DNA of 64,000 bases from Porphyra umbilicalis (Eukaryota > Rhodophyta > Bangiophyceae > Bangiales > Bangiaceae), in assembly GCA_002049455.2 (NCBI GenBank), contig KV918777.1, forward strand, positions 186,001-250,000, in the 5' to 3' direction. How positions within the stretch are numbered: the first letter of the stretch is position 1; each line of letters starts with the position of its first letter. The notes beneath the pieces are model-generated. The model did not search any database and had not been told where the DNA came from. It saw only the letters and a program-made list of their open reading frames with translations. This document shows positions 31,150 through 43,169 of the stretch, one piece after another. A program made the translations under genes and the position numbers.

Positions 31150-32067
31150 ATGGCGCCGCGTCCGCGGTGCGACCACGGGCGGCCGGCGGCGGTGCGGCGC
31201 GTCGCCGCGCCGGGGCCCCGCCACGTACGTTGACCGCGCGGCGGGGTGGGGGGGGGGGTGGCGGCCGCCCCTTTGGACGCCCGCCGCCGCCGCCGCGGGC
31301 GCCGCCGACCGACGGACCGCGCCGCGCCGCCGGTCGGCCCGCGGTGCGCCCGGTCGGCGCGTGTCGGGTGGGGGCTCTCCCCCCCGTGCCCGTCGTGGGG
31401 GGGACTGACGCGCTCCGTGGGCACAGACGGGTGGCGGCGGCCCGTTGCCGCCCCGCTGCTTGCCCTTTTCTTTTTCTTTTTTTCTTTTTTTTTTTTTCTT
31501 GTGCTGTGCCGCCTCCCCCCTGTGCCCCTCGCGTGTGTCTGGACGGGGTGGTGCCCCCCCCCCCCCCCCCCCGACGACGCCGCCGCCCCCCCCTCCCCCC
31601 CCCCCCCCCCCCCCCACAGGCCGCCGCCTACTACCAGTGCGCGGCGCACCCCCCTGCCCCTCCCTCCAGTGGCTCTCCCGCGCGCACGCCGCCGCCGCGC
31701 TCCCCGCCGCCGCGGCGACCGCCCCGCGCCGCCGCGCGGCGGCCGGCCCCACGTGGGAACACCCGACGCCCGCGGCGGCGTGGGGGTCCCCCGCGTCCCC
31801 CGCGGCGGCGGCGGCGACCGCCGCCGCCGCCGCCGCACCCGCCGCCGCCGCCGCCGTCCCCGCGCCGCCCCCCACCCCCGTGGGCGCCTTTTTACGCGCC
31901 GCCGCCGCGGCGCGTGCGGCGGCGCCCGCCGCCCGCCGCCGACGCGATCGACGGCGACGGGGGCGGGGGCGTGGGGATTGTCGGCACGCCCGCCACGCCG
32001 GCGCGGCAGCGCCGGCGCGGCGCGCGCGGGGTGCGTGCGCACGCACGGCGCCCGCGGCGGGTGGCGG

Positions 32068-32102
<35 letters not shown>

Positions 32103-32478
32103 GGGGGCGGGTGGGGTGGGGGCGCGCGGGGGGGGTCCCCGCCCCCCGGGACCGGCGCCGACCAAGCGGGGGTGGGTGGGGCGACCGGGGGGACACCACC
32201 CCCCTGCCCCCCCCCCCGCCCGCGCCGCCGCTCGGCGGCGGCGGCGGCGCGTCCTCTCCCTTGAGCGCCGCCCCCCCCCCCTCCCCCCCCGCGACGCCCC
32301 CGCCGCCGCCGCCACCGACGTGCCGCTGCGGCGTGCGCGCCGCCGCGCGGGAGTCGCCGCACCCAACCGCGCACGCCGGCCGCGTCTTTTGCGGCTGCGC
32401 CGAGGGCCTCGGCGCGCAGTGCAAGGTTTTCGCCGGGGCGGTCGGGCCGTCGCCGCCGCCGCCGCCGCCGGCGCCAAC

Positions 32479-32509
<31 letters not shown>

Positions 32510-34463
32510 ACGCCCGCCCCGGTGCGCCGCCCCGCCGCCGCCGCCCCCCGTCGGTGGCGCTGGACGTTGTGTCGGCGACGCACCTCCGGGGCACCCTCCC
32601 CGCGGGCACCCCCGCGGGCGCCCTCGCGGCGCTGCGGGCGCTCCCGGGCGTGGCGCCGTCGCCCCCCCCCCCCCCCCCCCCGCGGCGGCGTGACGCTGCC
32701 CGTGCCCCTCCCCGCCGTCGACGCGTTTATGGGGGCCACGCGTGCGGGCACGGGGTGCGGGTGGCGGCCCCCCCCGCGGGCGGCCGTCTTGGCCCCGCTC
32801 GCCGCGTCGGCGGCCGCCGCGCCGCGGCGGCGCCCCGGGGACACGGCCGAGGCGGAGGGGCGGGTGGCGGGGCTCCTCCCCGCCCCGCTCTGTTGGCGCG
32901 CTCCGCCCCAACCACCGCACGGGCGTCGGGTGGGCGGTGGGGGCGCCACGGGCGGGGGGTGTTTGGGGGCGAGGTGGGGCTTGGGGTGACGGTGCAGGCG
33001 CTCGCCGTTGCGCGCGTGTACGTGGCCGAGTGGCCCCTGACGGTCCTGTGCCCGCCGTCGTTGCGCCTGGGCTGCCGCGACGGGGCGCTGCGGTGGTGTG
33101 GGGTCGTGCGGTGTGCAGACGACGTGGCCGTCGTTGCGTCGGCCGCCGACGCGGCGGCGGTCGGCGGCGGGGGGGGGGGGGGGGGGGGGGGGGGCGCCTC
33201 CCGCGCCCCCTCATCCCCTCCGTCGACCTGGCGGCCAAACTCCCGCAGCACCTGCGGGAGCGCCTGCGCGTCCTTGTCGCCGACGAGGCGCACGCGGTCA
33301 CGGGTCGGGCGACGCGGCGGGCGCGGGCGCTGACGCCCACGCGGCGGTCCCCGCCAAGCGGGCGCGCCCCCTGACGGGCGCGCCCGCAACGTGGCGGCCC
33401 GAGGAGCTGTTTTCCCCCCGTAACGCCCTCGCGCCGACGCTCTTTTCCATCCTACACCGCCTTTGTCGACCGCTACTGTGGGGGAGGGGGGGGGGGCTCC
33501 CGCGCCGCCGCCCGCCCCGCGTGGCCGTCGGTGGGCGGCGCGTCGCACTTTGGGGGGAACTCCACACCCCCCTCCGCTCGACGGTGCTGGCGCGGCGGTT
33601 GAGGCGGGACCTCCTCCCGCAGCTGCCCCGCAAGCAGCGGCACGTCGTGCGGCTGGCGCTCCCGCCCGCCGCCGCCGCGCCCGTGCGGGCGGCGCTCGCC
33701 GTCCGCGCGGCGGCGATTGCCGCCGCCGCCGCCGCCGCCGTCGCGACGGGCGACGGCGGCGGCGGCGGGGGCGGCGGCGGCGGCGGCGGCGGGCACGGCG
33801 CCGCCGCCGTGCAAGCCGCCACGTCCCGCGCCTACGTGGCAACGGCGGGGCCCAAAGTCGCGCCCGTCGCCGCCCACGTGCGGGGCCTCTTGGGCGGGTC
33901 CCCCCCGACGGCGCGGGTGCTCGTGTGGGGCCACCACCGCCCCCCGCTCGACGCGCTCGCCGGTGCGCTCGCCGCCGCGGCCACCCCCGCCATCCGCGTG
34001 GACGGGGTCGACGGCGGCGGCGGCGCGCACCGAGCGCGTCGGCCGCTTCCAAGCGCCCGCGGGGGGGGGCGTGCGGGTGGCGCTCCTCGCCTTGACCGCC
34101 GCGGCCGTCGGCCTGTCGCGGACGGCCGCGCCGGTGGTGGTGGTGTTTGCGCAACTCCCGCTCACCCCCGCGGCGGTGGTGCAGGCGGATGACCGCGCGC
34201 GCCGCATCGTCGGCCACCCGCGCTCGGTGCTCGTGCGGGTCCGCCTCGCGGCGGCGTCGCTCGATGGGGGTTTGTGGGCACAGCTCGGCGCCAAAGGGGA
34301 CGTCCTCGGGCGCGCTGGGGACGGGGCGGCCGCGCGCCTCGACGCGACGCTGGGGGGGGGGGGGGGGGGGGGGGGGGGCGACCACCCGCTTGCCGCCGAC
34401 GGCGCGGTGCGGGCGGGCGGCGGGTGGTCGACGCCCCCAGTCGTGGCGACGGCCGCTGCCGCA

Positions 34464-34513
<50 letters not shown>

Positions 34514-34700
34514 GGCGGCGGCGGCACCGCTGGCGGGTGGGGGGGTGGAGGGGGGGTGGGGGCTCCTCCCCCCGCGCACCCGCGTCGTGGCCGCCCCGCC
34601 GCGCAACGCCGCGGCGAGTGCCCCACGGGCGGGGGGCGGGGAGGGGATTGACGAGGCGGGGTGGGACGGCGGGGGCGGCGCGTGCGCGCCGTCGACGTGA
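31150..34700 (+). CDS. SMARCAL1/HARP-like SNF2 annealing helicase with GRF zinc fingers (frame-disrupted)
   Basis: Exon 1 (31150-31224, 25 codons) encodes CDHGRPAAVRRVAAPG, the start of a GRF zinc finger. Donor GTACGT and acceptor CACAG (31616-31619), with a pyrimidine tract before it, join it in phase to YYQCAA in exon 2. A second GRF-like finger starts at 32321 (CRCGVRAAAR). A HARP-like segment follows (about 32553-32750), then motif I as GEVGLGVTVQALAVAR (32968), DEAH (33282-33293) and a motif III-like LTGAPATWRP. The C-terminal helicase part includes ELHTPLRSTVLARRL, VLVWGHHRPPLDALAG, ALTAAAVGLS and QADDRARRI. SMARCAL1-type enzymes rewind RPA-coated DNA at stalled forks. The reading frame changes at least four times, mostly near long G or C runs. 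The Walker A lysine reads valine. It is either a decaying paralog or badly assembled. Confidence 0.7.
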
Positions 34701-35626
34701 GGGGCGGTCCCGCGGGCGACCCCTGGGTGCGACGCGCACGCGCGCCCGCGCGTGCGCGCCCCGCCCGAGCGCCCGCGCGCCACCCGCGGGCGTACAATGA
34801 GTAAAAAGGGGGAATGCCGCCATTATGCCAAGGTCCCGATGTGGCAGCGTCTGCGGCCTGATGGGATACACTGCGCGGCGTACGACGCGTTCTGCGAGAA
34901 AATTTCCCCACAGTAAGCACAGCAGTAGCAGAGGACGAGTAACCCAACTGCGGTACACGACCACCGCGTGGAAGGCACAGGCGCATCTCCCATTGACACG
35001 CCAGCCAGAAAAAACGTCCTAATGCAATCCACCAACAGAGAAGCTCAGAAGCCGCACAGGCAAGAAACAAGTGAGACTGAGATCAATAGGCATCTCCTCA
35101 AGCTGGACCATCGCACGTACACATGCACGTCCACGCGAAGAACAATGTCAGGCTGCAGCAAGAACTTGCCTACCGTTCCACGAGAAGACAAGAGAAACAC
35201 GAAGAAGGCAAGAAAAAAAAAAAGGTTTTGGAAAAGCCTCCTCTGTACACAGGCAAGAGATACCAACACATTCCAACACCCTCACGGACCTTGCCTTGCG
35301 GGCTGCCGTAAACACTGCACCCAGTCAACACCCCCGACCGGCCTTGTCCGGCGGAGCACAAACGCCGACGACGTCGCCCACAGACAAGGCGTAGTGTCAA
35401 CAGGGCGAGCTCAAAGACCACCCCCCCACCCGAACCACTCCTCCCCGTTCCACCGCGAACCGTCTTGATGTGACACCGACATCCCCCCAGCGAGCCGGTA
35501 CAGCTCGGGGCCGGGCCGCGCAGACCTCGGCGGTCAACCACCACCGCCATCCCCACCGTTCCCACCGGCCGCCACCACCACCGGCCCCTGTTGTCGCCAC
35601 CGTCACCACCGCCGTCACCACACTGC
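34701..35626. other. no gene; 3' flanks of the helicase-like gene and histone H4
   Basis: Composition drops to normal GC. Contains an A12 run near 35212-35223 and no recognised coding sequence. No metazoan-type histone stem-loop was seen after the H4 stop. Confidence 0.4.
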
Positions 35627-37114
<1,488 letters not shown>

Positions 37115-37737
37115 GCGGTGGCGTTGGTGGTGGTGGACCGCAGGACGCGGTCGACCAGCTTGACGTCGTGCCGGATGCAACCCGCCCGACCAACGAGGAC
37201 GCCCTTCAACTTGAGGGGTGGTGCCCGTGTGGAGGACTTCCGACTTTGCCCGCCGTGCGCGCCCGTCTTGTACATACCTTTGCGTCGTGTGTTTTGTGAC
37301 CCATGTGGGCGGGGAGTTTGGGTGGAAGGTGGTGGTGAAGCCGAGGACGTGAGTTGAGACGGGCAAGTGGGGCAGCGGGTGATGACCATCCGCTCCTGTA
37401 CCGCCGTGCCAGGACTGGTGAACAGCCTGTGTATGTGAGGTGGGCCGCATTAAAAGTGAAGTGCATCCATCAACTTCTATCGTCCCAGCCTCGCCGAGGC
37501 CGCCCTCGGTGGACCCGGGCGTGTACGGCACGTGCGCTAGTAGCAAAAGGTTTATGTAGCTGTTCGCACGAGCCGTCTCCTTTGAAGGGGTCGACCGACG
37601 ACGTTGTTGTTGGGCAGCAATGCCAGGCCAACGACGGTCCCGCAAAGACATCACCACAATGGTCCCTACTTGGTTTACGGCCGTGTGCGCACATCGTCGA
37701 GTCCAACCAAATGCATGTGCCCGACGTTGGCGCGCCC
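37115..37737. other. convergent intergenic region (H3 and LRR gene)
   Basis: 3' flanks of the two convergent genes; nothing further recognised. Confidence 0.5.
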
Positions 37738-40316
37738 TCACCACGCGCTCGCCCCGCCCAACCCAAACACCTCTTCCACCGCCTCGCCGCCGCGGGCGCC
37801 CGCCTCTGCCACCCGCTTGGCACGCGCCCGCTGCCGCTTGTTCCGCCCCTTCTCTTTGGCCCGCCGCGCGACCGTCACGCGCACGACCGTGGCGGCCGCG
37901 GCGGCGGCCGACGCGGCCGCCACGTCCGCCCCGCCCCCACCCACGGTACCCCCGTCGTCGTCAGCGTCCGAGTCACCCGCGGCGGCGGCGGCAAGGGCGG
38001 CGGCGGCGGCCGTCGGCCGCCGCGACCGGGCGGCCTCGTCAAAGGAGCGGGGCGGCGAGGACGCCGCCGCCGCGGCGGCGGTCGCGGCCGGCAGAGGGGA
38101 CGATGGCGGCGACTGGGGAGCCCCGGCCGTCGCCGCGCGGACCGCCTCATCCGCGGGCGACGCCGCCGCCGCGCCGGCGTCGGCGTTGGCGTCGGCGGGC
38201 GCGGCAGCCGCCGCCGCCGCGGCCGCCCGCCTGGCGCGCTTGGCGTGGCGGCGGGAGGTGGTTGTGTCTCCCCCGCCCGTGTCGGACGGCGCGGCGTCTG
38301 CCACCACCGCCTCGGCCGCTGCCGCCGGCTGGCGCGACCGCTTGGGCCGGGGCACTCGGCCAGGCGCGGCCGCGTCGGGCGAGCCGCCCTTGGCGTCGGC
38401 GGCGGCCGCTGCCGCAGTGACATCCTCCCCCGCGACCGTGCCGCCGTCGGCGTGACCCGCGCCCGCTTTGGCACGCGCCGAGGCGGCGGCAGCGACGGCC
38501 GCCGCGTCGAGCGGCCGCCCCCCCCGCCCACACCCATCCACCCGCCCGCCGTCCAAGACGCGCACGGCGGCCCAGGAGCCCGCGTCCGCCTCCACATTGC
38601 CCTTGACCGACAGCACCCGCACGCCGACGAGCGTCGCCGCGCCGTCGGCGTAGGAGCGCAGGCGGTTGTGGCCAATGTCCAGGACGCGGAGGCGGGCGGC
38701 CCAGGGCGCGAGTGCCGCCGCGGGCGGGAGCGCCGACAGCTTGTTGTGGGCGAGGCGGAGTTCAGACAGCGCGGGCACGGCGGTGGGGGCCGTCGGCGGG
38801 AGCGCCCGCAGGCCATTGTTGGAGAGGGAGAGCTTGCGGAGGCCGGGGAGGACGCCCAGTGGTGGGAACTCCTGTCGGTATTAAAGAGAGCATCGACGCG
38901 ACCGTGGTGTGGAGGCAGACGTGTGGAAAACAAGACCAAACGGGACGGTACATGTGAGCGACGCGGCTGTGCGGGAAAAAAGCCATGGCGGCGACGCCAA
39001 AAGTGCCGAGAGGCCCTCCGCGCCCGTGCACCAAACACGGCCCACGCGACAGAGACGACGCAACACACACACACACGCGCAGGCCAACCGTACCTCAAAC
39101 TCATTGTGGGAGAGGACAAGCGTGTTCAGCTGCTGCAGGCGGCTGAGGCCCGCCAACTCCCGCAGCCCGTTGCCGGCGAGGACCAGGGCGGAGAGCGTCC
39201 CCGCCGACGCGGAGCGCAGCGCAAAGTCGGTCGTCGAGACGGCGTTGCGGGACGCGTTGAGCACCACCAGGCGGGTGAGGCCGACCAGCGCTTCCAGCGA
39301 AGTGAGGCGGTTACTCGACTGCGAGTTGCAATGAGACAAAGAGCGGGGGGGCCACCGGGAAGCAAGGACAAACGAGGGCCGAGGCGGTTAACAACACGCA
39401 CGGTGACGACCAGGCGTCCACGCAAGGGCCAAGTGGAACGGCAACGAGCCAGCAAGGCGCTCAAAGAAACGCGACACAGAAACGACCCACGTACCACGTC
39501 AACGTGCGTGAGGTTGACGCACCCCGTCAGCCCCGATATGTCGGTCAGCGCGTTGTGCGACACGTTGACCACCGACAGCGTGGACAGCGCCGAAAGGTCG
39601 TCAATGTGGGTGTAGGAGGATGCTCTTGCCGTCTGCCGTGGGGCCACCCCAAGAAATAACCGGCAAAAAGGGACCAGTCGGGGCGCAACCACAAGCGACG
39701 CGTCGGCGCGTCCAAGCCCAGCCGCGCAAACACATCAAAGCGCACACCCGTCAGCCACAGCGCCGGGCCAAACAGCCCACCCCTTCCACCCGCAACGCAA
39801 CGCAACACAATGCAAACACATTGAGGCAACGGGCACCCGCCGGCGTCCACGTACCAGCTTGCGGCGGTCCGCACAGAGGCTCGCCGCCACCGCCGCCGTC
39901 AATGGCTTTTTGGCGACCGCACCGGCACCCGCCGGTGCGCCCTCCTCATCCCGTCCGCCGCCACCGCCGAGCCCGTCAAACCGCACGTGCGTCGTCGGGC
40001 CGGCGGCGGACGCCGCTGCGTCGCCGTCCGCATCTGCGGCGGCCGCGGCGCGGCGCTTGTCCGCCTTGCCCTTTTTGGCCACCCCGCGCTGCTTGTCCAA
40101 ACCGCCGAGCGGGGGGGCGGACGCAGAGCCGGCCTTGGCCGCCGAGCCGGCCTTGGCCGCGGAGCCGGCCTTGGTCGTCTTGGCCGTCTTGGCCGGCTGC
40201 CCGTCGTCGTGCTTCTTACCGAGTTTGGGTGCCTTTTTCTGGACGCCACCAAACGTCAGCACCTTGCTCGGCTGCGGGGGGGGCTTGGAGGGTTTGGACG
40301 CCTTGGGAGGCGCCAT
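37738..40316 (-). CDS. SDS22-like leucine-rich repeat protein with basic C-terminal extension
   Basis: Four exons give 652 residues: 40316-39855 (154 codons), 39632-39495 (46), 39318-39094 (75) and 38871-37738 (377 plus stop). All introns are phase 0, with donors GTACGT, GTACGT and GTACGG. The N-terminus is Lys/Ala-rich (KKAPKLGKKHDDG). Exons 2-4 carry about seven LRRs of the LxxLxxLxLSxN type (LSVVNVSHNALTDISGL, LVVLNASRNAV, TLVLSHNEF, KLSLSNNGLRALPP, ELRLAHNKLSALPP, VLDIGHNRLRSY). The C-terminal 250 residues are Ala/Asp-rich and end in a basic patch (RRAKEKGRNKRQRARAKR), probably nuclear. LRRs of this kind bind partner proteins such as PP1. Exact orthology was not determined. Confidence 0.8.
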
Positions 40317-40792
40317 ATTAGGGACGTCTTGCGCAGGTGGGCACGACGTCAATGCGGCAAGGCGACGCCACCGCCGTGGCAAAAGCGTCGGGGGGCAGAG
40401 CAGTTTCTCCGCCGGGATCACGTCACTTTACCCTACTTTACGCTGTCTCCCACATATTTCGAGCAAAAGCGTCTGCCATGAAGGCCTCTGCCCGCGGAGG
40501 TGAAACAAAGTGGCGGCGGTAGAGAACTTAATGCGGGTTTGACTGCTGAGAATTAAAGCGCATCGCGTCGTAAATGTGCGGCGCTGTCAACTGCCCGTGG
40601 TCGGCCTCGAGACGGTGCAGAGGGTATCTCCGCCGTCCGCCTCGCTCCCGCGGCTGCCGCCCTGCCCGCCGCCGCCCCGTGCGTCCACTGCCATTGCGTC
40701 GCCTCGCCGCTTCCGTTCCCGCCCGCTCCCCCGACGCGCCTGCGTCTTGGGCGGCCTCCCCGCGTCGTGCGCTTCCCCCCCGCTCCTGGGAC
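40317..40792. promoter_or_regulatory. shared upstream region of the LRR and cytochrome c6 genes
   Basis: 476 bp between divergent starts. No defined element recognised beyond a GC-poor segment at 40410-40560. Confidence 0.4.
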
Positions 40793-41705
40793 ATGGCGGC
40801 CTCGGGCGGCGGCTCGGCCGGCGGCTTTGTCGTGCCCGGCCTGCCACCGCCGCGCGTGCGGCGGGGCGCCACGGGCGGCGCCGCCCTTTGCTGTCGCGCG
40901 CCGCCGCCGTCGGCGGCGGCTGCGGCCGCATCGAGGGCATCGACTGTGGCCGGCGCGGTGCTGCTCGGCGCCGCCGTGGGGCTCCTGGCGGTCACCCCGG
41001 CGGGGGCGGCGCAACTCGGTGACGGGCAGACCATCTTTGAGAAGAGCTGCGCGGCGTATGTGGGGTGGTCTCTCCCTTTTGTTGTTTTGGTATCGCTCGT
41101 TTCGGACTCTGTGGGGTGGTTGGGGTCTCGGTCCTGGCCTCGGACGGCGCGCTGCCTGCCATAGCCCTTTGTGTCCGCTGTCAGGGCATGCTCGCTGACT
41201 GGTTGGCCCCGCCTTGGCACCTGTTCTGGTCTGGTACGTCACTCGCCTGTTGCGGTGGTTGGCCTCGACAGGTGCCACGCCGGGGGCGGGAACATCATTG
41301 GCTTCTCCCGTGGCAAGACGCTGAAGACGGCCGCGTTGAGCAAGTACGGCTACGACACGCCAGAAGCGGTGGCGGGCCTGGTGCGGTCTGGAAAAGTACG
41401 TTTTGTGTTCTTGTCTGGCCGTGCTGCTGGTCACACACCCTGCCGCGGAGCGAGGACCCGTTTGTGCCTGGCCTCCTTCTGTGTTTCCGCTGTATTCCTG
41501 ACCAGCGCCCTTTCGTTCCCTCTGCGGTGGCGGAGCAGCGTTTGCTCTTGTGCGTGTCGCTTTCTTGTGGCTGCCGGCGTCTGCTGACCCGTCGCCAACC
41601 GCGCAGGGGGTGATGCCGGGCTACGACGCCAACCAGCTGTCGGACTCGGACGTGTCGGCGGTATCCCAGTTTGTGATTGACGCGGCTGGGCGGGGGTGGA
41701 AGTAG
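40793..41705 (+). CDS. petJ: nuclear cytochrome c6, thylakoid lumen electron carrier
   Basis: Cytochrome c6 carries electrons from cytochrome b6f to photosystem I. Three exons: 40793-41055, 41272-41395 and 41607-41705 (161 residues). Donors are GTATGT and GTACGT; acceptors are ACAG and GCAG. The first intron splits the haem motif codon, and splicing restores CAACH (C86, C89, H90). The axial ligand is M132 in VMPGYD. Residues 1-45 are an Arg/Ala/Ser-rich plastid transit region. Residues 46-73 form a hydrophobic thylakoid signal ending AGAA before the mature start QLGDGQTIFEKSCAA. The C-terminus GRGWK fits c6. There is no inserted disulphide loop, so it is not the c6A type. Upstream in-frame Mets exist, but the start at 40793 gives a sensible transit peptide. 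Confidence 0.92.
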
Positions 41706-42076
41706 GCGGCGCGGTTTGGTAGCTCTTTTTGTCGACGTGGTACTAGCGTGCCGGCGACGACCGTTGCGGCGGTCGCTGCGCGCCGTGCAGGCGTGCGTCT
41801 GACGCGGACGACCACGAAACACCACGAAACCTATTTTTTCGGCATGGTGACGACAACTTATTTTATACTAAGTACTCTTCGGCGGCTATCTCCGTCGCGC
41901 GGTCGAGGTCGTGCATACCTTTTTGTCCACGACCTCGTTCCGGTCACCAGCGCGGTCCCCGCCCGTCCCCTTGCTCTGCCGTGTTTCACGAGCTGCCTGC
42001 GTACCTCCTCCTCTCCCTTTTGCCGTTCAAGCCAAGCAACCACGATGGAGCACACGTCCTGCCCGCCATTGCGGGC
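41706..42076. other. intergenic, promoter of the DUF3082-like gene
   Basis: 371 bp, no coding signal. Contains TATTTTATAC at about 41860 as the only AT-rich element. Confidence 0.4.
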
Positions 42077-43132
42077 ATGGCCGCCGGCACTCTTTCGGTG
42101 TGGCGGCCCCCTCCCGGCCTTTCTCGCCGCCCCGGCGCTCCACCCCGCCGGCGCCTCCCCCCGCCGCGTGGCCCCCGCCATTTCCCGCGGCCGCCGGCGC
42201 CTGCCGACCCCCCCCCCCCCCCCACCTCCACCCCCCGGGCGGCGCTCGAGTCAGAGGACCGGCCCCCCCCCCCCCGCTTCCGCGTCGACGACGCGGAGGG
42301 CGCCCCCAAAGCCCGCTTTGGCGCCGCCCCCGCCACACCCACGACGCCCAACGAGCTCGCCGCCGCCGCCGTTGCGGAAACGATGGAGCGCCTCGGCGTG
42401 GCCGCCGCGTCTGCGCCGGCCACCCCCACCCCCGCCCGCGGGCCGGGCCGCCGCGTCGACCTCCGCACCGTCAATGCGGGCGGCGCGGCGGCCGGCGCCG
42501 CCGGCGCCGGCGCCATGTTTTGGGTGCTCTGGGCGGCCACCACGTGGCTCGCGTCCTGGTACGGCGCGCACCCCGTGTCGCCCGACGGGGCGGGCGGGTA
42601 CGTGGTCGCCCGCGTGAGCGTCGTTGTGCGCACGGCGGTCGTCGGGCTGGTGGCCCTGGCGGCGGGGATGAGCGGCGTGACGGGGGTCGGCTTGGGGCTG
42701 CTGGCGACGCGCGTTGCGTTTGGGCACGTGACGGGCGTGTGGCCAGAGGGGGGGGGGGGGGGGGGGGGGACGCGCCGGATGCGCGCAGGAGTGGGGACGG
42801 CGTCGACGGCAAGTGAGGGCCGTGGGTCGCGGAAGGGCGCCAGCGGAGGTGGGCCCGACGTCGACCGGTGTCGTGGGATGTTGGTCGAGGGCGTGGCCCA
42901 CGTGGGACGGGGGCCAGCAGTAGAGTGCCTGCGGCTGGCTGTGGACTGGGTGTATCTTGCTCGTGCTTTTCGCGTCTCGGCTGCGCACACTGTCAAACGG
43001 CTTGTGTTCTGCACTCATTGCGCCTGTGACCGAGGCCGTGGGTATGTCATCACACAGGGTGTTGCTGACCAAACGGCCATGGAGGCACATGACAAAGCGG
43101 CAGGCAGCCGAAGAAGAAGCAAAGAAAAATGA
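42077..43132 (+). CDS. DUF3082-like plastid membrane protein
   Basis: Start at 42077 (MAAGTLSVWR); an in-frame ATG at 41981 is less likely. Residues 1-130 are Pro/Arg/Ala-rich, in keeping with a plastid transit peptide. The conserved part (about 150-235) has two hydrophobic segments, FWVLWAATTWLAS and VVVRTAVVGLVALAAG through GVGLGLLATRVAFG. The second matches the VRTLVVGL pattern of DUF3082, a cyanobacterial and plastid family of unknown function. The C-terminus is unsure: a run of 22 G (42748-42769) follows the domain. In one frame the protein runs to 43132; in another it stops at 42816. The conserved domain ends before that point. Convergent with the SNARE gene. Confidence 0.6.
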   Translation: MAAGTLSVWRPPPGLSRRPGAPPRRRLPPPRGPRHFPRPPAPADPPPPPTSTPRAALESEDRPPPPRFRVDDAEGAPKARFGAAPATPTTPNELAAAAVAETMERLGVAAASAPATPTPARGPGRRVDLRTVNAGGAAAGAAGAGAMFWVLWAATTWLASWYGAHPVSPDGAGGYVVARVSVVVRTAVVGLVALAAGMSGVTGVGLGLLATRVAFGHVTGVWPEGGGGGGGTRRMRAGVGTASTASEGRGSRKGASGGGPDVDRCRGMLVEGVAHVGRGPAVECLRLAVDWVYLARAFRVSAAHTVKRLVFCTHCACDRGRGYVITQGVADQTAMEAHDKAAGSRRRSKEK

Positions 43133-43169
43133 AGAAATCTGGGCAGTGCCGACACCCCCTCCTCCGCCC

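Noticed and set aside
30682-32949. 755-codon minus-strand frame
   Set aside because: Antisense to the helicase-like gene, where recognisable SNF2 and GRF motifs lie on the plus strand.
32727-34964. 745-codon minus-strand frame
   Set aside because: Same reason; its translation is an Arg/Pro/Ala low-complexity shadow.
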